Below the pieces are notes generated by a model. The model had not been told where the DNA came from and did no database searches. It worked only from the letters and a program-made list of their open reading frames with translations. DNA of 64,000 nucleotides from Teredinibacter turnerae T7901 (GTDB lineage: Bacteria > Pseudomonadota > Gammaproteobacteria > Pseudomonadales > Cellvibrionaceae). The DNA lies in contig NC_012997.1 in NCBI RefSeq assembly GCF_000023025.1, forward strand, positions 3,469,125-3,533,124, written 5' to 3'. Shown in pieces: positions 38,705-47,344 of the stretch (the stretch's first letter is position 1; each line of letters begins with the position of its first letter). Made by a program: the position numbers and the translations under genes.

Positions 38705-40220
38705 ATGAACGAAGAAACAAGTCAACCAATTTCCAACACCTCCGAATGGAATTTCGAACTGATCCAAACCTACGATGCCGCAATAGGGAAAATCGCCGCG
38801 GAGTATGGCCTCGATACCTACCCCAACCAAATAGAGATTATCAGTTCAGAGCAAATGATGGATGCCTACGCATCTGTAGGTATGCCGCTGGGGTATAGCC
38901 ATTGGTCGTACGGCAAACAATTCCTCAGTGTGGAGCAGTCATACAAGCGCGGGCAAATGGGGCTCGCCTACGAAATTGTCATTAACTCCAACCCCTGCAT
39001 TGCATACCTCATGGAAGAAAACACCATGATGATGCAGGCACTGGTCATTGCCCATGCGTGCTACGGGCACAACTCTTTTTTTAAAGGCAATTACCTCTTT
39101 CGTGCCTGGACTGATGCAAGTTCCATTATCGACTACCTGGTATTCGCCAAAAACTATATTGCGAAATGCGAAGAAAAGCACGGTGTTGATGCTGTCGAGG
39201 CAATTCTCGACTCCTGCCACGCGATCATGAATTATGGCGTCGACCGGTATAAGCGCCCTTACCCCTTGTCTACTCACGAAGAAAGCGAACTCCAGGAAAG
39301 AGCGTGAAGAGTATCTGCAACGTCAAGTGAATGATCTTTGGCGAACAATTCCAACGTCCGACAAGGCAGACGAGCAAAAAGAGAAAAAGCGGTTCCCAGA
39401 GGAACCTCAAGAAAATCTGCTGTACTTTTTCGAAAAAAATGCGCCACTGCTGGAATCTTGGCAACGCGAAATTATTCGCATCGTGCGCAAAATAGCCCAG
39501 TACTTTTACCCGCAGCGACAAACCCAGGTTATGAATGAGGGGTGGGCAACCTTTTGGCATTACACCTTGTTGAATACCATGTACGACCGGCGGTTAGTTA
39601 ACGAAGGCTTTATGCTCGAGTTTATGCAAAGCCACTCCAGTGTAATCTACCAACCAGCATACAACAGCCCCTACTTCTCCGGCATCAACCCTTATACGCT
39701 GGGTTTTAATATGATGTCAGATATTAAGCGCATCTGCCAAAACCCAACGGCTGAGGATCGCGAGTGGTTTCCGGAAATTGCCGGTACTTCCTGGACCGAG
39801 GCGCTGGACTTCGCCATGCGCAACTTCAAAGATGAGTCGTTCATTCTTCAGTATTTATCGCCAAAGGTTATGCGCGACTTACGTCTGTTCAGCATTCTCG
39901 ACGATGAGGACAACCCCGATATCGAAGTAACCGCTATTCACGACGACTTCGGCTACCAGGAATTACGCGAGGCACTATCCGCACAATACAACCTGGGCGA
40001 CCGCGAGCCCAATATTCAGGTTTACAATGTGGATATACGTGGGGATCGTTCACTCACTCTGCACCATTACCGCTTTGACCGGAAACCGCTGGAAGAAAAA
40101 ACAGCCAATGAAGTGTTAAAACACATTCATCGGCTGTGGGGCTTCCCGGTGAATCTCTATTCTATGGAGGATAACCGTATCAAGCAGGAATTCCACTGCC
40201 CGATCGTCCCCGAAAGCTGA
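38705..40220 (+). pseudogene. spoVR: SpoVR/YcgB family gene interrupted by a +1 frameshift
   Basis: Two adjacent frames together make one complete SpoVR protein of about 505 residues. The first (38705-39307, 200 residues) runs from NEETSQPISNTSEW through QMMDAYASVGMPLGYSHWS and CHAIMNYGVDRYKRPYPL to a TGA. The second, in the +1 frame, resumes at KEREEYLQRQVNDLWRT (from 39297) and runs to 40220 through VMNEGWATFWHYT, SPKVMRDLRLF and HRLWGFPVNLY. Aligned from memory to E. coli YcgB, no residue is missing at the join: a single surplus base, one of the two G at 39295-39296 (CAGG before AAAGAG), explains it. It is either a recent inactivating insertion, a sequencing error or, less likely, programmed frameshifting. 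SpoVR works with PrkA and YeaH in stress survival; its molecular role is not settled. A TTG start at 38693 overlapping the yeaH stop is an alternative. Confidence 0.88.
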
Positions 40221-40249
40221 AAAGCGGGCAGAGCGACCAACCTGTCCAA

Positions 40250-41233
40250 TTACTCGGCCACCGGTCCCGGTACAGTCTCATCGGCGACCCGAACACGCTT
40301 CGAAACTTCTGTACCAGATACTGTACCCGGTACCCTACCGGCCAATCGCCTTCGCGTAATCGCGTTGAACAGCAACCCGAAAATGTTCTGATACAGCATT
40401 AACGCCAGTAAAACTGAACTTGCACCCGCCAAGGTTAGTAGCGATACCTGCTCTCTTGCGACTACGGCTCCAATGGATAACGCCAGCACTGGGGTAATCA
40501 GTGGAATCAGTGATACCGACGCGATAGAGCAATGGCGCAATACATAAAAAAACAATGTGTAACCCATTACTGATCCAGCAACAGCCAAATAAGCCACACC
40601 TAGCATCGACTTCATGTCGATCTGCTGCGGAACCTGGCCGTCCAGAAAAAACCAAGTCAACAAAAAAGCCGGGGATGCGAGCAGTAACATCCCGGTCGAT
40701 TGTCTCAGCGGATTTACCGCTCCACCCAGGGCCTTCAACCATACAGTGCTAAGCGCGAACAGTAGTGACGAACTTGCCATACCCAATACACCATAGGTCG
40801 CATCGCTACCAAGCGCGATTTGATCAAGATTAATTATCGCCAAACCCAATAGAGCGATGAATAATGCGATAATCCGCATCGGATTAAACACATTTTCTTT
40901 TAAAAGCAGGAGCGAAAAAAAGCCCACCGCAAACGGGTAGAGGCCAAGCAGTACCGCCATTAATCCGGAAGAGAGGTACTGCGCAGACCAATAAACAATA
41001 AGCATATTGGGGTACAAGCCAATTGCGCCAGCGACAAAAGCCAACCAATCGCGCTTCGATTCAACCAGAGGGAAACGCAAGGCCCGCATGGAAACAACAC
41101 AAAGCGCAAGTGCCAACAAAAGGCGTAAGGTAACTGCCGCAATGAAATCAAGACTGCTGTTACTCCATTGAATGGCCAACGGCGTCGTCGCCCATATAAA
41201 TACCACAAAAATATACGCAAATATAACTGGCAT
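40250..41233 (-). CDS. DMT-superfamily (EamA) metabolite transporter
   Basis: About 327 residues with ten predicted membrane helices in two EamA repeats (FAYIFVVFIWATTPLAIQW ... GAIGLYPNMLIVYWSAQYL; GVLGMASSSLLFALSTVWL ... LIPLITPVLALSIGAVVA), ending in a hydrophilic Thr/Val/Arg tail. EamA carriers export amino acids or other metabolites; the substrate is unknown. The ATG at 41233 with GAGGGG 7 nt upstream was preferred to a start 17 codons earlier. An intrinsic terminator and a possible leader peptide lie upstream on the same strand, suggesting transcription attenuation. It is convergent with spoVR and interrupts the pseudomonad order between spoVR and cca. Confidence 0.9.
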   Translation of the reverse strand: MPVIFAYIFVVFIWATTPLAIQWSNSSLDFIAAVTLRLLLALALCVVSMRALRFPLVESKRDWLAFVAGAIGLYPNMLIVYWSAQYLSSGLMAVLLGLYPFAVGFFSLLLLKENVFNPMRIIALFIALLGLAIINLDQIALGSDATYGVLGMASSSLLFALSTVWLKALGGAVNPLRQSTGMLLLASPAFLLTWFFLDGQVPQQIDMKSMLGVAYLAVAGSVMGYTLFFYVLRHCSIASVSLIPLITPVLALSIGAVVAREQVSLLTLAGASSVLLALMLYQNIFGLLFNAITRRRLAGRVPGTVSGTEVSKRVRVADETVPGPVAE

Positions 41234-41311
41234 AGCTAACCCCTCACTTCCGTGACGACCGCGATCCCATCTCGCCAACAACAAGGTTGGAAAAATGAAG
41301 TCCCTAAAACG

Positions 41312-41344
41312 AAAAAGGCCGCAGTTTTTTAAGCTGCGGCCTTT
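41312..41344 (-). terminator. Strong intrinsic terminator upstream of the EamA transporter (candidate attenuator)
   Basis: Read on the minus strand: arms AAAGGCCGCAG and CTGCGGCCTTT (41344-41334 and 41324-41314), a 9-nt loop, then TTTTTCGTTTT. It lies 79 bp before the transporter start and downstream of any transcript starting near 41500, so it does not terminate a gene but sits within the transporter's leader. In the plus direction the U-run is interrupted and no gene ends nearby. Confidence 0.8.
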
Positions 41345-41367
41345 GGAATTTTTTCTTTAGTTAAATA

Positions 41368-41469
41368 CTAAAAATGAACATCTCCCCAGCACGCAAAATA
41401 GACACGACGCAGCACAAGGACACGCCATGCGCAGGTAATCGCGATCATTTTGTTGGCTGAATAAATCAT
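41368..41469 (-). CDS. Candidate leader peptide of the EamA transporter (33 codons)
   Basis: A frame from ATG 41469 to TAG 41368, translating to a peptide with the C-terminal part CAWRVLVLRRVYFACWGDVHF, rich in Arg, Val, Leu, Cys and Trp. It ends 24 bp before the terminator stem. A hexamer in codons 19-21 (GCTGCG, complement of 41408-41413) can pair with CGCAGC in the 5' arm of the terminator, the geometry of an anti-terminator. No good ribosome-binding site is visible, and a second overlapping frame (23 codons, five Cys, from the ATG inside codons 14-15) ends still nearer the stem, so which, if either, is translated is open. Confidence 0.35.
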   Translation of the reverse strand: MIYSANKMIAITCAWRVLVLRRVYFACWGDVHF

Positions 41470-41500
41470 GAAATTAAAAATTCGCTTTTATAAAATGGAG

Positions 41501-41529
41501 ATAATTAAAACTGGTGTTCAGTTCTGCAA
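41501..41529 (-). promoter_or_regulatory. Candidate promoter for the transporter leader
   Basis: On the minus strand TTGCAG (41529-41524), a 17-bp spacer and AATTAT (41506-41501). The -10 matches only 4 of 6. Transcription from here would include the candidate leader peptide and the terminator. Confidence 0.3.
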
Positions 41530-41619
41530 AAGTAGCATAGCTGTTGCAGATGGCTTAGAGTGTGCGTGATCGACGAAACTTCGTCAACCGTTAAAACGTA
41601 ATTTTTAAATGAAATTTAA

Positions 41620-42855
41620 ATGAAAATATACTTAGTGGGCGGTGCGGTAAGAGACCAGCTGCTCGGCTATCCACATCACGAGCAAGATTGGGTTGTTGTG
41701 GGCGCCACACCCCAGCAGATGCTTGACGCAGGTTTTAAACCCGTCGGCAAAGACTTTCCGGTTTTCTTACACCCGGAAACTCAAGAAGAGTACGCGTTGG
41801 CACGCCAGGAGCGCAAGACCGCGCCCGGGTATACAGGCTTTGCCTTTCACGCTGACGAAACCGTAACGCTCGAACAAGACTTGCTGCGGCGCGATCTGAC
41901 CATCAATGCTATTGCGATGGATGAAGAAGGTACAATTATCGACCCCTACAATGGCAAGCGCGACATAGAAACCCGCACTTTGCGGCATGTTTCACAAGCC
42001 TTCTGTGAAGACCCTGTGCGCATCCTTCGCATCGCGCGATTTGCTGCACGCTACCATCACCTGGGCTTTCGTATTGCACCGGAAACCCTCGCACTTATGC
42101 GCGACATGGTACAAGCCGGTGAGGTCGATCACTTGGTAGCAGAGCGGGTATGGAAGGAACTATCACGCGCACTCGAGGAACAGCATCCAGCCATTTTCAT
42201 CCAGACATTGCGCGAATGCGGCGCTCTACACCGCTTAATGCCTGAGCTTAACGCGCTCTTCGGCATCCCCCAGCCCGAGGCTCATCACCCCGAGGTCGAC
42301 ACGGGCGTACATGCACTGCTCGCACTTGAGCGCGCCTGCGAGCTCAGCTCCACACCGGAGGTCCGGTTTGCCGCTTTAATTCACGATCTCGGCAAAGGTG
42401 TAACACCGAAACATCTGTGGCCCAGCCACCACGGGCACGAACAGGACGGCGTCGCATTGGTCGAACAACTCTGCAACCGCTTGAGCACACCCAACCAGTT
42501 CAGGGAACTGGCGGTCGCGGTATGCGCGTACCACACCCACTGTCATCGCGCTTTCGAACTCAATGCAAAGACGCTTCTCAAAACCCTGCTGGCGTTAGAT
42601 GGTTTACGCCGCCCCGAGCGCTTTCAACAATTTTGCCTGTGCTGTCAGGCTGATGCGCAGGGCCGTACCGGTCTCGAGAACCGACCCTACCCACAAGCTG
42701 CCTACTTCCTGCAGGCGTTAGAAGAAATTCAAAAAGTGGATGCAAAAATGTTTGTCGCACAGGGCAAAAAGGGCGCAGAAATTGGAGAAGCCATGTACAG
42801 CGCCAGGCTACAGAAAATAAAACTCCTAAAAACGGCACAGACGCCCCATGAATAG
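41620..42855 (+). CDS. cca: Multifunctional CCA-adding tRNA nucleotidyltransferase
   Basis: A 411-residue class II nucleotidyltransferase that builds or repairs the CCA end of tRNAs. The N-terminal VGGAVRDQLLGYP with the catalytic acidic pair Glu21/Asp23, the RRDLTINAIAM motif, the neck region and, from about residue 250, an HD phosphohydrolase domain (ALIHDLGKG, SHHGHE) make it the E. coli-type enzyme with added phosphatase/phosphodiesterase activities. Its last 8 bp overlap the next gene. Confidence 0.96.
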   Translation: MKIYLVGGAVRDQLLGYPHHEQDWVVVGATPQQMLDAGFKPVGKDFPVFLHPETQEEYALARQERKTAPGYTGFAFHADETVTLEQDLLRRDLTINAIAMDEEGTIIDPYNGKRDIETRTLRHVSQAFCEDPVRILRIARFAARYHHLGFRIAPETLALMRDMVQAGEVDHLVAERVWKELSRALEEQHPAIFIQTLRECGALHRLMPELNALFGIPQPEAHHPEVDTGVHALLALERACELSSTPEVRFAALIHDLGKGVTPKHLWPSHHGHEQDGVALVEQLCNRLSTPNQFRELAVAVCAYHTHCHRAFELNAKTLLKTLLALDGLRRPERFQQFCLCCQADAQGRTGLENRPYPQAAYFLQALEEIQKVDAKMFVAQGKKGAEIGEAMYSARLQKIKLLKTAQTPHE

Positions 42856-43585
42856 ACATCCCCGCCCTATCGCGATTGTAACAGGCGGAGCCCGCCGTAT
42901 CGGAGCCGCCATTTCACGTGCGCTGCACCAGGATGGCTATGACGTTGTTATTCATTTTGGCAGCTCGCAGCACGAATCGAATCAGATTGCTGCAGATCTC
43001 AACGCACTTCGCCCCAACTCCGCGTGGACCTTTCAAGCCGATTTAACGGACAACAACTCACTCAGCAGGCTGTCCGGTTTTATCCAGCAGCGATTCAACC
43101 GATGTGATTTGTTAATCAACAACGCATCCAGTTTTTTTCCAACACCTTTAGGTGAATGTACAGAGAGCGACTGGGATACGTTGTTCAGCAGCAACGCCAA
43201 AGCGCCTTTATTTCTCATCCAGCAGCTGCGCCCGCTATTTCAACAAAGCAGCAGTATTGTGAACCTTGCCGATATTCACGCGGAAAGGCCACTTAAAAAC
43301 CATACAATCTACTGCATGGCAAAAGCCGCGAATGTCATGCTGACCAAGTCATTAGCTCTGGAGCTGGCACCGGACGTTCGCGTAAATGGCATTGCGCCCG
43401 GGGCAATCTTACCGCCCTCCACAGGAGGCGAAGCCGGAGGCACCAAAAAATTCGAGGAACGCGTTCCATTGCGAAAAATGGGTGGCGAAAATGCGATAGT
43501 GGAAACGGTTAGATACCTTGTGCACGCAGAATACGTGACAGGAGAAATCATTGCAGTTGATGGTGGCCGCTCTCTATTGCAATAG
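42848..43585 (+). CDS. folM: Pteridine reductase-like short-chain dehydrogenase (FolM type)
   Basis: A 245-residue SDR with the cofactor motif TGGARRIG (residues 13-20), whose arginine favours NADPH, the NNASSFFPTPLG block typical of pteridine reductases, and the catalytic Tyr-x3-Lys in YCMAKAA. FolM reduces dihydromonapterin or dihydrofolate. Its overlap with cca and convergence with folK and folB fit a pterin role. The stop codon lies inside a long perfect inverted repeat. The precise pterin substrate is inferred. Confidence 0.85.
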   Translation: MNRHPRPIAIVTGGARRIGAAISRALHQDGYDVVIHFGSSQHESNQIAADLNALRPNSAWTFQADLTDNNSLSRLSGFIQQRFNRCDLLINNASSFFPTPLGECTESDWDTLFSSNAKAPLFLIQQLRPLFQQSSSIVNLADIHAERPLKNHTIYCMAKAANVMLTKSLALELAPDVRVNGIAPGAILPPSTGGEAGGTKKFEERVPLRKMGGENAIVETVRYLVHAEYVTGEIIAVDGGRSLLQ

Positions 43586-43605
43586 AAAGCATTGCAATAG
43601 AGAGC
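43569..43605. repeat. Perfect 15-bp inverted repeat over the folM stop; also a 15-bp tandem duplication
   Basis: GCTCTCTATTGCAAT (43569-43583) and ATTGCAATAGAGAGC (43591-43605) are perfect complements with a 7-nt loop. Read as direct repeats, ATTGCAATAGAAAGC (43576-43590) is followed by a copy with one mismatch (43591-43605), so a tandem duplication of a self-complementary core created the hairpin. It may terminate transcription between convergent folM and folK, although no T-run follows. Confidence 0.9.
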
Positions 43606-43659
43606 GCAGAAAAATTGCTAGACTATTCAAAGGTACCTATATCCACACTGGTAAAAATA

Positions 43660-44148
43660 TTAAACAGAGAGCGGAATTTCCCAGAGTTTTTGGCTTTCAT
43701 CACCAAACTCGCGCCACAGCTGCGCATAGGTTTTATTGACCTGCGGATGTCGCTCCTCGGGAACAAGGTCTGCCATGGGAAGGAGTACAAAGGCATTTTT
43801 TAAAATTTCCCTGCGCGGCAATTCCACACCATCGACAACACCAACGCTGTTGTCATAGGTAAGAATATCGATATCTAGGGTTCTGGAACTAAACTTGGGT
43901 TCGCCGCGATTTCGCCCGTGTGTATTTTCAATTTCGCGCAAGCCAGCCGATAATTCAGCGACCGACTGTGCTGTATTTAGAGCAACAACAAGATTTAAAA
44001 AATTAGCGCCATCAAATCCCACCGCTTCACTTTCGTACACAGGGGAGCACTTTAATTCCCCAAAAGCCATCCGTAACGCATGAATACCCGAGCGAATATT
44101 CGATTCACGGTCGATATTGCTACCCACACTCAGAAGTACAAAAGCCAC
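43660..44148 (-). CDS. folK: 6-hydroxymethyl-7,8-dihydropterin pyrophosphokinase
   Basis: A 162-residue HPPK that pyrophosphorylates hydroxymethyldihydropterin in folate synthesis. LSVGSNI at the start, VYESEAVGF, NLVVAL and the signature SSRTLDIDIL with its metal-binding Asp-x-Asp are present. The start is a GTG sharing one base with the folB stop (TAGTG), so translation is coupled. Confidence 0.93.
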   Translation of the reverse strand: MAFVLLSVGSNIDRESNIRSGIHALRMAFGELKCSPVYESEAVGFDGANFLNLVVALNTAQSVAELSAGLREIENTHGRNRGEPKFSSRTLDIDILTYDNSVGVVDGVELPRREILKNAFVLLPMADLVPEERHPQVNKTYAQLWREFGDESQKLWEIPLSV

Positions 44149-44501
44149 TAACGTACACCACGCTCAATTCGAATTCCGACATCGCGAGAACCCCGCAACG
44201 CCCCAGGCTTACTCACCGTCAGCCGCAACCAGGGCACGTTGAATTCTTCCATAACGACTCTGGCGACCTCTTCCGCCATCCGCTCTACGAGCAGAAATTG
44301 CGCATCCCCAACAAAACTGATCAAGCGCTTGGCCACCGCCTTATAGTTTAATGCGTACTGAATATCATCTGTTGCCGCGGCCTGACTGATGTCGTGAGCC
44401 ATTTCGAGATCGAGGCTGACGGTTTGACGAACTTCGCGCTCCCAGTCGTAGATACCGATGATGGTTTCGATGCGTAAATCATTAATAAAAACGATGTCCA
44501 T
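44148..44501 (-). CDS. folB: Dihydroneopterin aldolase
   Basis: A 117-residue enzyme that cuts dihydroneopterin to hydroxymethyldihydropterin, the substrate of FolK. It has the family pattern IETIIGIYDWEREVRQTVSLDLEM at residues 11-34 and the late SKPGALRGSRDVGIRIER. It starts 5 bp after tsaD. The plsY gene usual between folB and tsaD in gammaproteobacteria is missing. Confidence 0.94.
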   Translation of the reverse strand: MDIVFINDLRIETIIGIYDWEREVRQTVSLDLEMAHDISQAAATDDIQYALNYKAVAKRLISFVGDAQFLLVERMAEEVARVVMEEFNVPWLRLTVSKPGALRGSRDVGIRIERGVR

Positions 44502-44506
44502 AGAAC

Positions 44507-45577
44507 CTATAGATTATCCAAAGTAGTGCGAGGATTTGATGCGTGAGACGTTTGAATCGCATCGAGCGATTCCAATGGCCAGCGCGGAAAAACATCGACA
44601 GACAAATCAGCTGTTTGCCCGGCGATTAAACGTTGGCAACCGGCAAAAGCAATCATGGCGCCATTGTCGGTACAAAACTCGTGACGTGCGTAATATACCC
44701 TCGCGCCTATTTTTGCGAGCGCCTGCTCCAACTTCTCACGCAAGCGATTATTGGCAGACACGCCGCCAGCAATAATGAGTGTTTTACGGCCGGTTTGCTG
44801 CAGCGCTCGACGGCATTTTATGACTAATGTATCGACCACAGCCTCCTGAAAAGCGTGGCAGATATCTGCACAAGTTTGATCATCCGGTAAACCGTTCGCC
44901 TGCGCGTGTTCGTTCACCGTGTTCAGGGTAAAAGTTTTGAGGCCGCTAAAACTGAAGTCGAGCCCAGGTCGATCTGTCATGGGGCGTGGAAATTTAAATC
45001 GCCCAGGCTGCCCTTTCTCTGCAAATCTGGCGACCTGTGGCCCACCAGGGTAATCCAGGTCCATCATTTTTGCGGCTTTATCGAAGGCTTCACCGGCTGC
45101 GTCGTCAAGCGATTCCCCGAGTAGCATGTAGTCGCCAATCGCCTTTACATCGACCAGCTGTGTGTGACCACCGCTAACCAGCAAAGCAACGAAGGGAAAC
45201 TCTGGTGGCTCAGCTTCAAGCAATGGGGCGAGCAGGTGTCCCTCCATATGGTGAACACCAATGGCAGGCACGCCCCAAGCATAGGCCATAGCTCGACCAA
45301 CACAACTGCCAACCAGCAACGCGCCGATCAACCCGGGGCCTGCGGTATAGGCCACTGCATCAATGGCACCCACTGAATGAGTGGACGAAAGAATGTCGTC
45401 CACTAGAGGGATAAGCTTGCGGATATGGTCTCGCGAAGCCAGTTCGGGCACTACGCCGCCGTATTCAGCGTGCACCGCCACTTGACTGTAGAGTTCGTGC
45501 CCCAGCAGCCCCAACTGGCTGTCAAACACGGCTACGCCCGTTTCATCGCACGAAGATTCGATACCAAGAACTCGCAT
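44507..45577 (-). CDS. tsaD: tRNA N6-threonylcarbamoyladenosine transferase TsaD
   Basis: A 356-residue ASKHA-fold protein (Gcp/YgjD) that places the threonylcarbamoyl group on A37 of ANN-decoding tRNAs with TsaB and TsaE. The start [17 protein letters not shown], the metal ligands in HHMEGH (His110 and His114), [11 protein letters not shown] and [13 protein letters not shown] are diagnostic. It follows the lactate permease gene by 3 bp, so it is probably transcribed with it. rpsU, normally its divergent neighbour, is 3 kb away. Confidence 0.96.
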   Translation of the reverse strand: MRVLGIESSCDETGVAVFDSQLGLLGHELYSQVAVHAEYGGVVPELASRDHIRKLIPLVDDILSSTHSVGAIDAVAYTAGPGLIGALLVGSCVGRAMAYAWGVPAIGVHHMEGHLLAPLLEAEPPEFPFVALLVSGGHTQLVDVKAIGDYMLLGESLDDAAGEAFDKAAKMMDLDYPGGPQVARFAEKGQPGRFKFPRPMTDRPGLDFSFSGLKTFTLNTVNEHAQANGLPDDQTCADICHAFQEAVVDTLVIKCRRALQQTGRKTLIIAGGVSANNRLREKLEQALAKIGARVYYARHEFCTDNGAMIAFAGCQRLIAGQTADLSVDVFPRWPLESLDAIQTSHASNPRTTLDNL

Positions 45578-45580
45578 AAC

Positions 45581-47194
45581 TTAAATAAGCACTCCTAAAA
45601 TTCCGGCAACAACCCCGTAAGCCAACATCGCTAACACAGCCCTTTTAATGATATAGCCTTCTTTGTTACCAAGCGCTAGCACCGAGGCCACCGCTACAAT
45701 GTTGTTAATACACACCATATTGCCCATTGCACCGCCAACTGACTGCAACGCCAGTATCGTTGTACGGTCCAACCCAAGGCCAAGCGCGATCGAGTCCTGA
45801 ATGCCACCAAAGGTAAGGTTGGAAATGGTGTTAGAGCCCGAGAAAAACGAGCCCAGCGCACCGAGAAACGGGGCGAAGAACTGCCAGTAGGCGCCGGTTA
45901 GCTCAGCCAGGCTTTGGCCGATCAACGCGACCGCAGACTGTTCGCCCCCCATCATCATCAGGTTAACAAATACCAGTGCGCCCAATAATGCCAGCACCGG
46001 GTTTTGCATTTGCACCAGGGTTTCGGTCACCACCCGACGGCCCTGCCCGCTGCGGTACAGGTACAGGGTGATCAGGCTAATGACTCCAAACGGTATAAAC
46101 GAGGGCACATAAAGAAGGCTGTGGCTCCAGGTTTCCGGCGTATTGAAGATAGACTGCAAAGACACCACGAGTGACGCACTCACAGACAACACCCCCAAAC
46201 TCCCGAGCTCGAGGATCCAGGCGGGCTCTTTTAACAGCAGCAACTCTTTAATCCCCAACTGGGGAATACGAGTAACAATCAGCAGCAACACCGTACCCCA
46301 TAGTGGAAAACTCGCTTTCAGCAGCGCTCCCAACGTTACCTGGGGCCGCGTTGCTTCTCCGTCTCTTTCCTGGCTGTCTCGTTCCTGAAAGTCACGCACA
46401 TTGATGGGGGCTTGCGACAACCCCCAACCCAGGCGGGCGAAAGCGATCGTTAGAACAAGGCCAATGCCACCACCAAGTAACGCAGGAAATTCGTAGCTCA
46501 CAAAAGCGATAGCTACGTAGGGCAGCACGCATGCGAGAATACTTAACACAATAAACACGGCGTTTTGGACTAGCGCCTTGCGATCCACCAGAAACGACAG
46601 CGCAATAAACACCACAACAAACGCCGCTATGCCGTTAATGACTGAGGATTTAATGCCTATCTCAGTTATTTCAGCCGCCGACAAATCAATCGCGGAAAAT
46701 CCAAACCAGGTGGGTGTACCAACCGCACCGAACGACACAGGAACGGTATCCAGAATTAAACATAAAATTGCAACCCGAACTGCGGGGAATCCCAAGCCGA
46801 CTAACACGGGAGCGGCGAGCGCAGCAGGCGTACCGAAACCGCTCGCCCCTTCAATTAGAAACTGAAACGCCCAGCCAACAATCATAAGTTGCGCAATTTT
46901 ATTCTCGGATACCGTGTTTAACCAGGCACGGATAGTCGCTTGCGCACCGGTCACCTCCATAGTACGGAATAAAAATATCGCACCGGCAATGATGACAATA
47001 GGTGTCCAGGCGATCAGCAACCCATCTAACACCGCAGCGTGCACCAGCACCGGATCGCGCGCAAAGACCACCAACATAATGAAATACAGCAGTAACGCGC
47101 ATAGCGGCAGCGCTTTGTACGATGGCATGCTATTTCTGCGGGTCATTAAATAGATGAGAAATACAATCGGGAAATAGGAGAAAAACAACGGCAT
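45581..47194 (-). CDS. lctP: L-lactate permease family transporter
   Basis: A 537-residue inner-membrane carrier of the LctP/LldP family with about 13 hydrophobic segments. GASGFGTPAALAAPVLVGLG, DTVPVSFGAVGTPTWFGF, GALGSFFSGSNTISNLTFG and QSVGGAMGNMVCINNIVA are the family's conserved loops. It imports lactate or glycolate with protons. It is divergent from a D-lactate dehydrogenase gene across 150 bp, which supports a lactate-related role. Together they have been inserted between tsaD and rpsU, which pseudomonads keep adjacent. Confidence 0.93.
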   Translation of the reverse strand: MPLFFSYFPIVFLIYLMTRRNSMPSYKALPLCALLLYFIMLVVFARDPVLVHAAVLDGLLIAWTPIVIIAGAIFLFRTMEVTGAQATIRAWLNTVSENKIAQLMIVGWAFQFLIEGASGFGTPAALAAPVLVGLGFPAVRVAILCLILDTVPVSFGAVGTPTWFGFSAIDLSAAEITEIGIKSSVINGIAAFVVVFIALSFLVDRKALVQNAVFIVLSILACVLPYVAIAFVSYEFPALLGGGIGLVLTIAFARLGWGLSQAPINVRDFQERDSQERDGEATRPQVTLGALLKASFPLWGTVLLLIVTRIPQLGIKELLLLKEPAWILELGSLGVLSVSASLVVSLQSIFNTPETWSHSLLYVPSFIPFGVISLITLYLYRSGQGRRVVTETLVQMQNPVLALLGALVFVNLMMMGGEQSAVALIGQSLAELTGAYWQFFAPFLGALGSFFSGSNTISNLTFGGIQDSIALGLGLDRTTILALQSVGGAMGNMVCINNIVAVASVLALGNKEGYIIKRAVLAMLAYGVVAGILGVLI

Positions 47195-47344
47195 GAAGTC
47201 AACTCAGAGATGTATTTACTGATTTATGGCGTGCATAGCCTAAACTATACGTCCGTCGAACTCACCACCTAAATTGCGGACACACGGGTTAACCCAGCAA
47301 AATAATCGGATATACTAACCCGCAAAGCTAATTGAGGTTCCAGG

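Larger units (their letters stand above)
41234..41619. other. 386-bp divergent region between the EamA transporter and cca
   Basis: Apart from the terminator, candidate leader peptide and promoter listed separately, nothing else is recognised. The last ~40 bp before cca are very AT-rich (TTTTTAAATGAAATTTAAAT), which leaves the cca promoter unclear. Confidence 0.6.
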
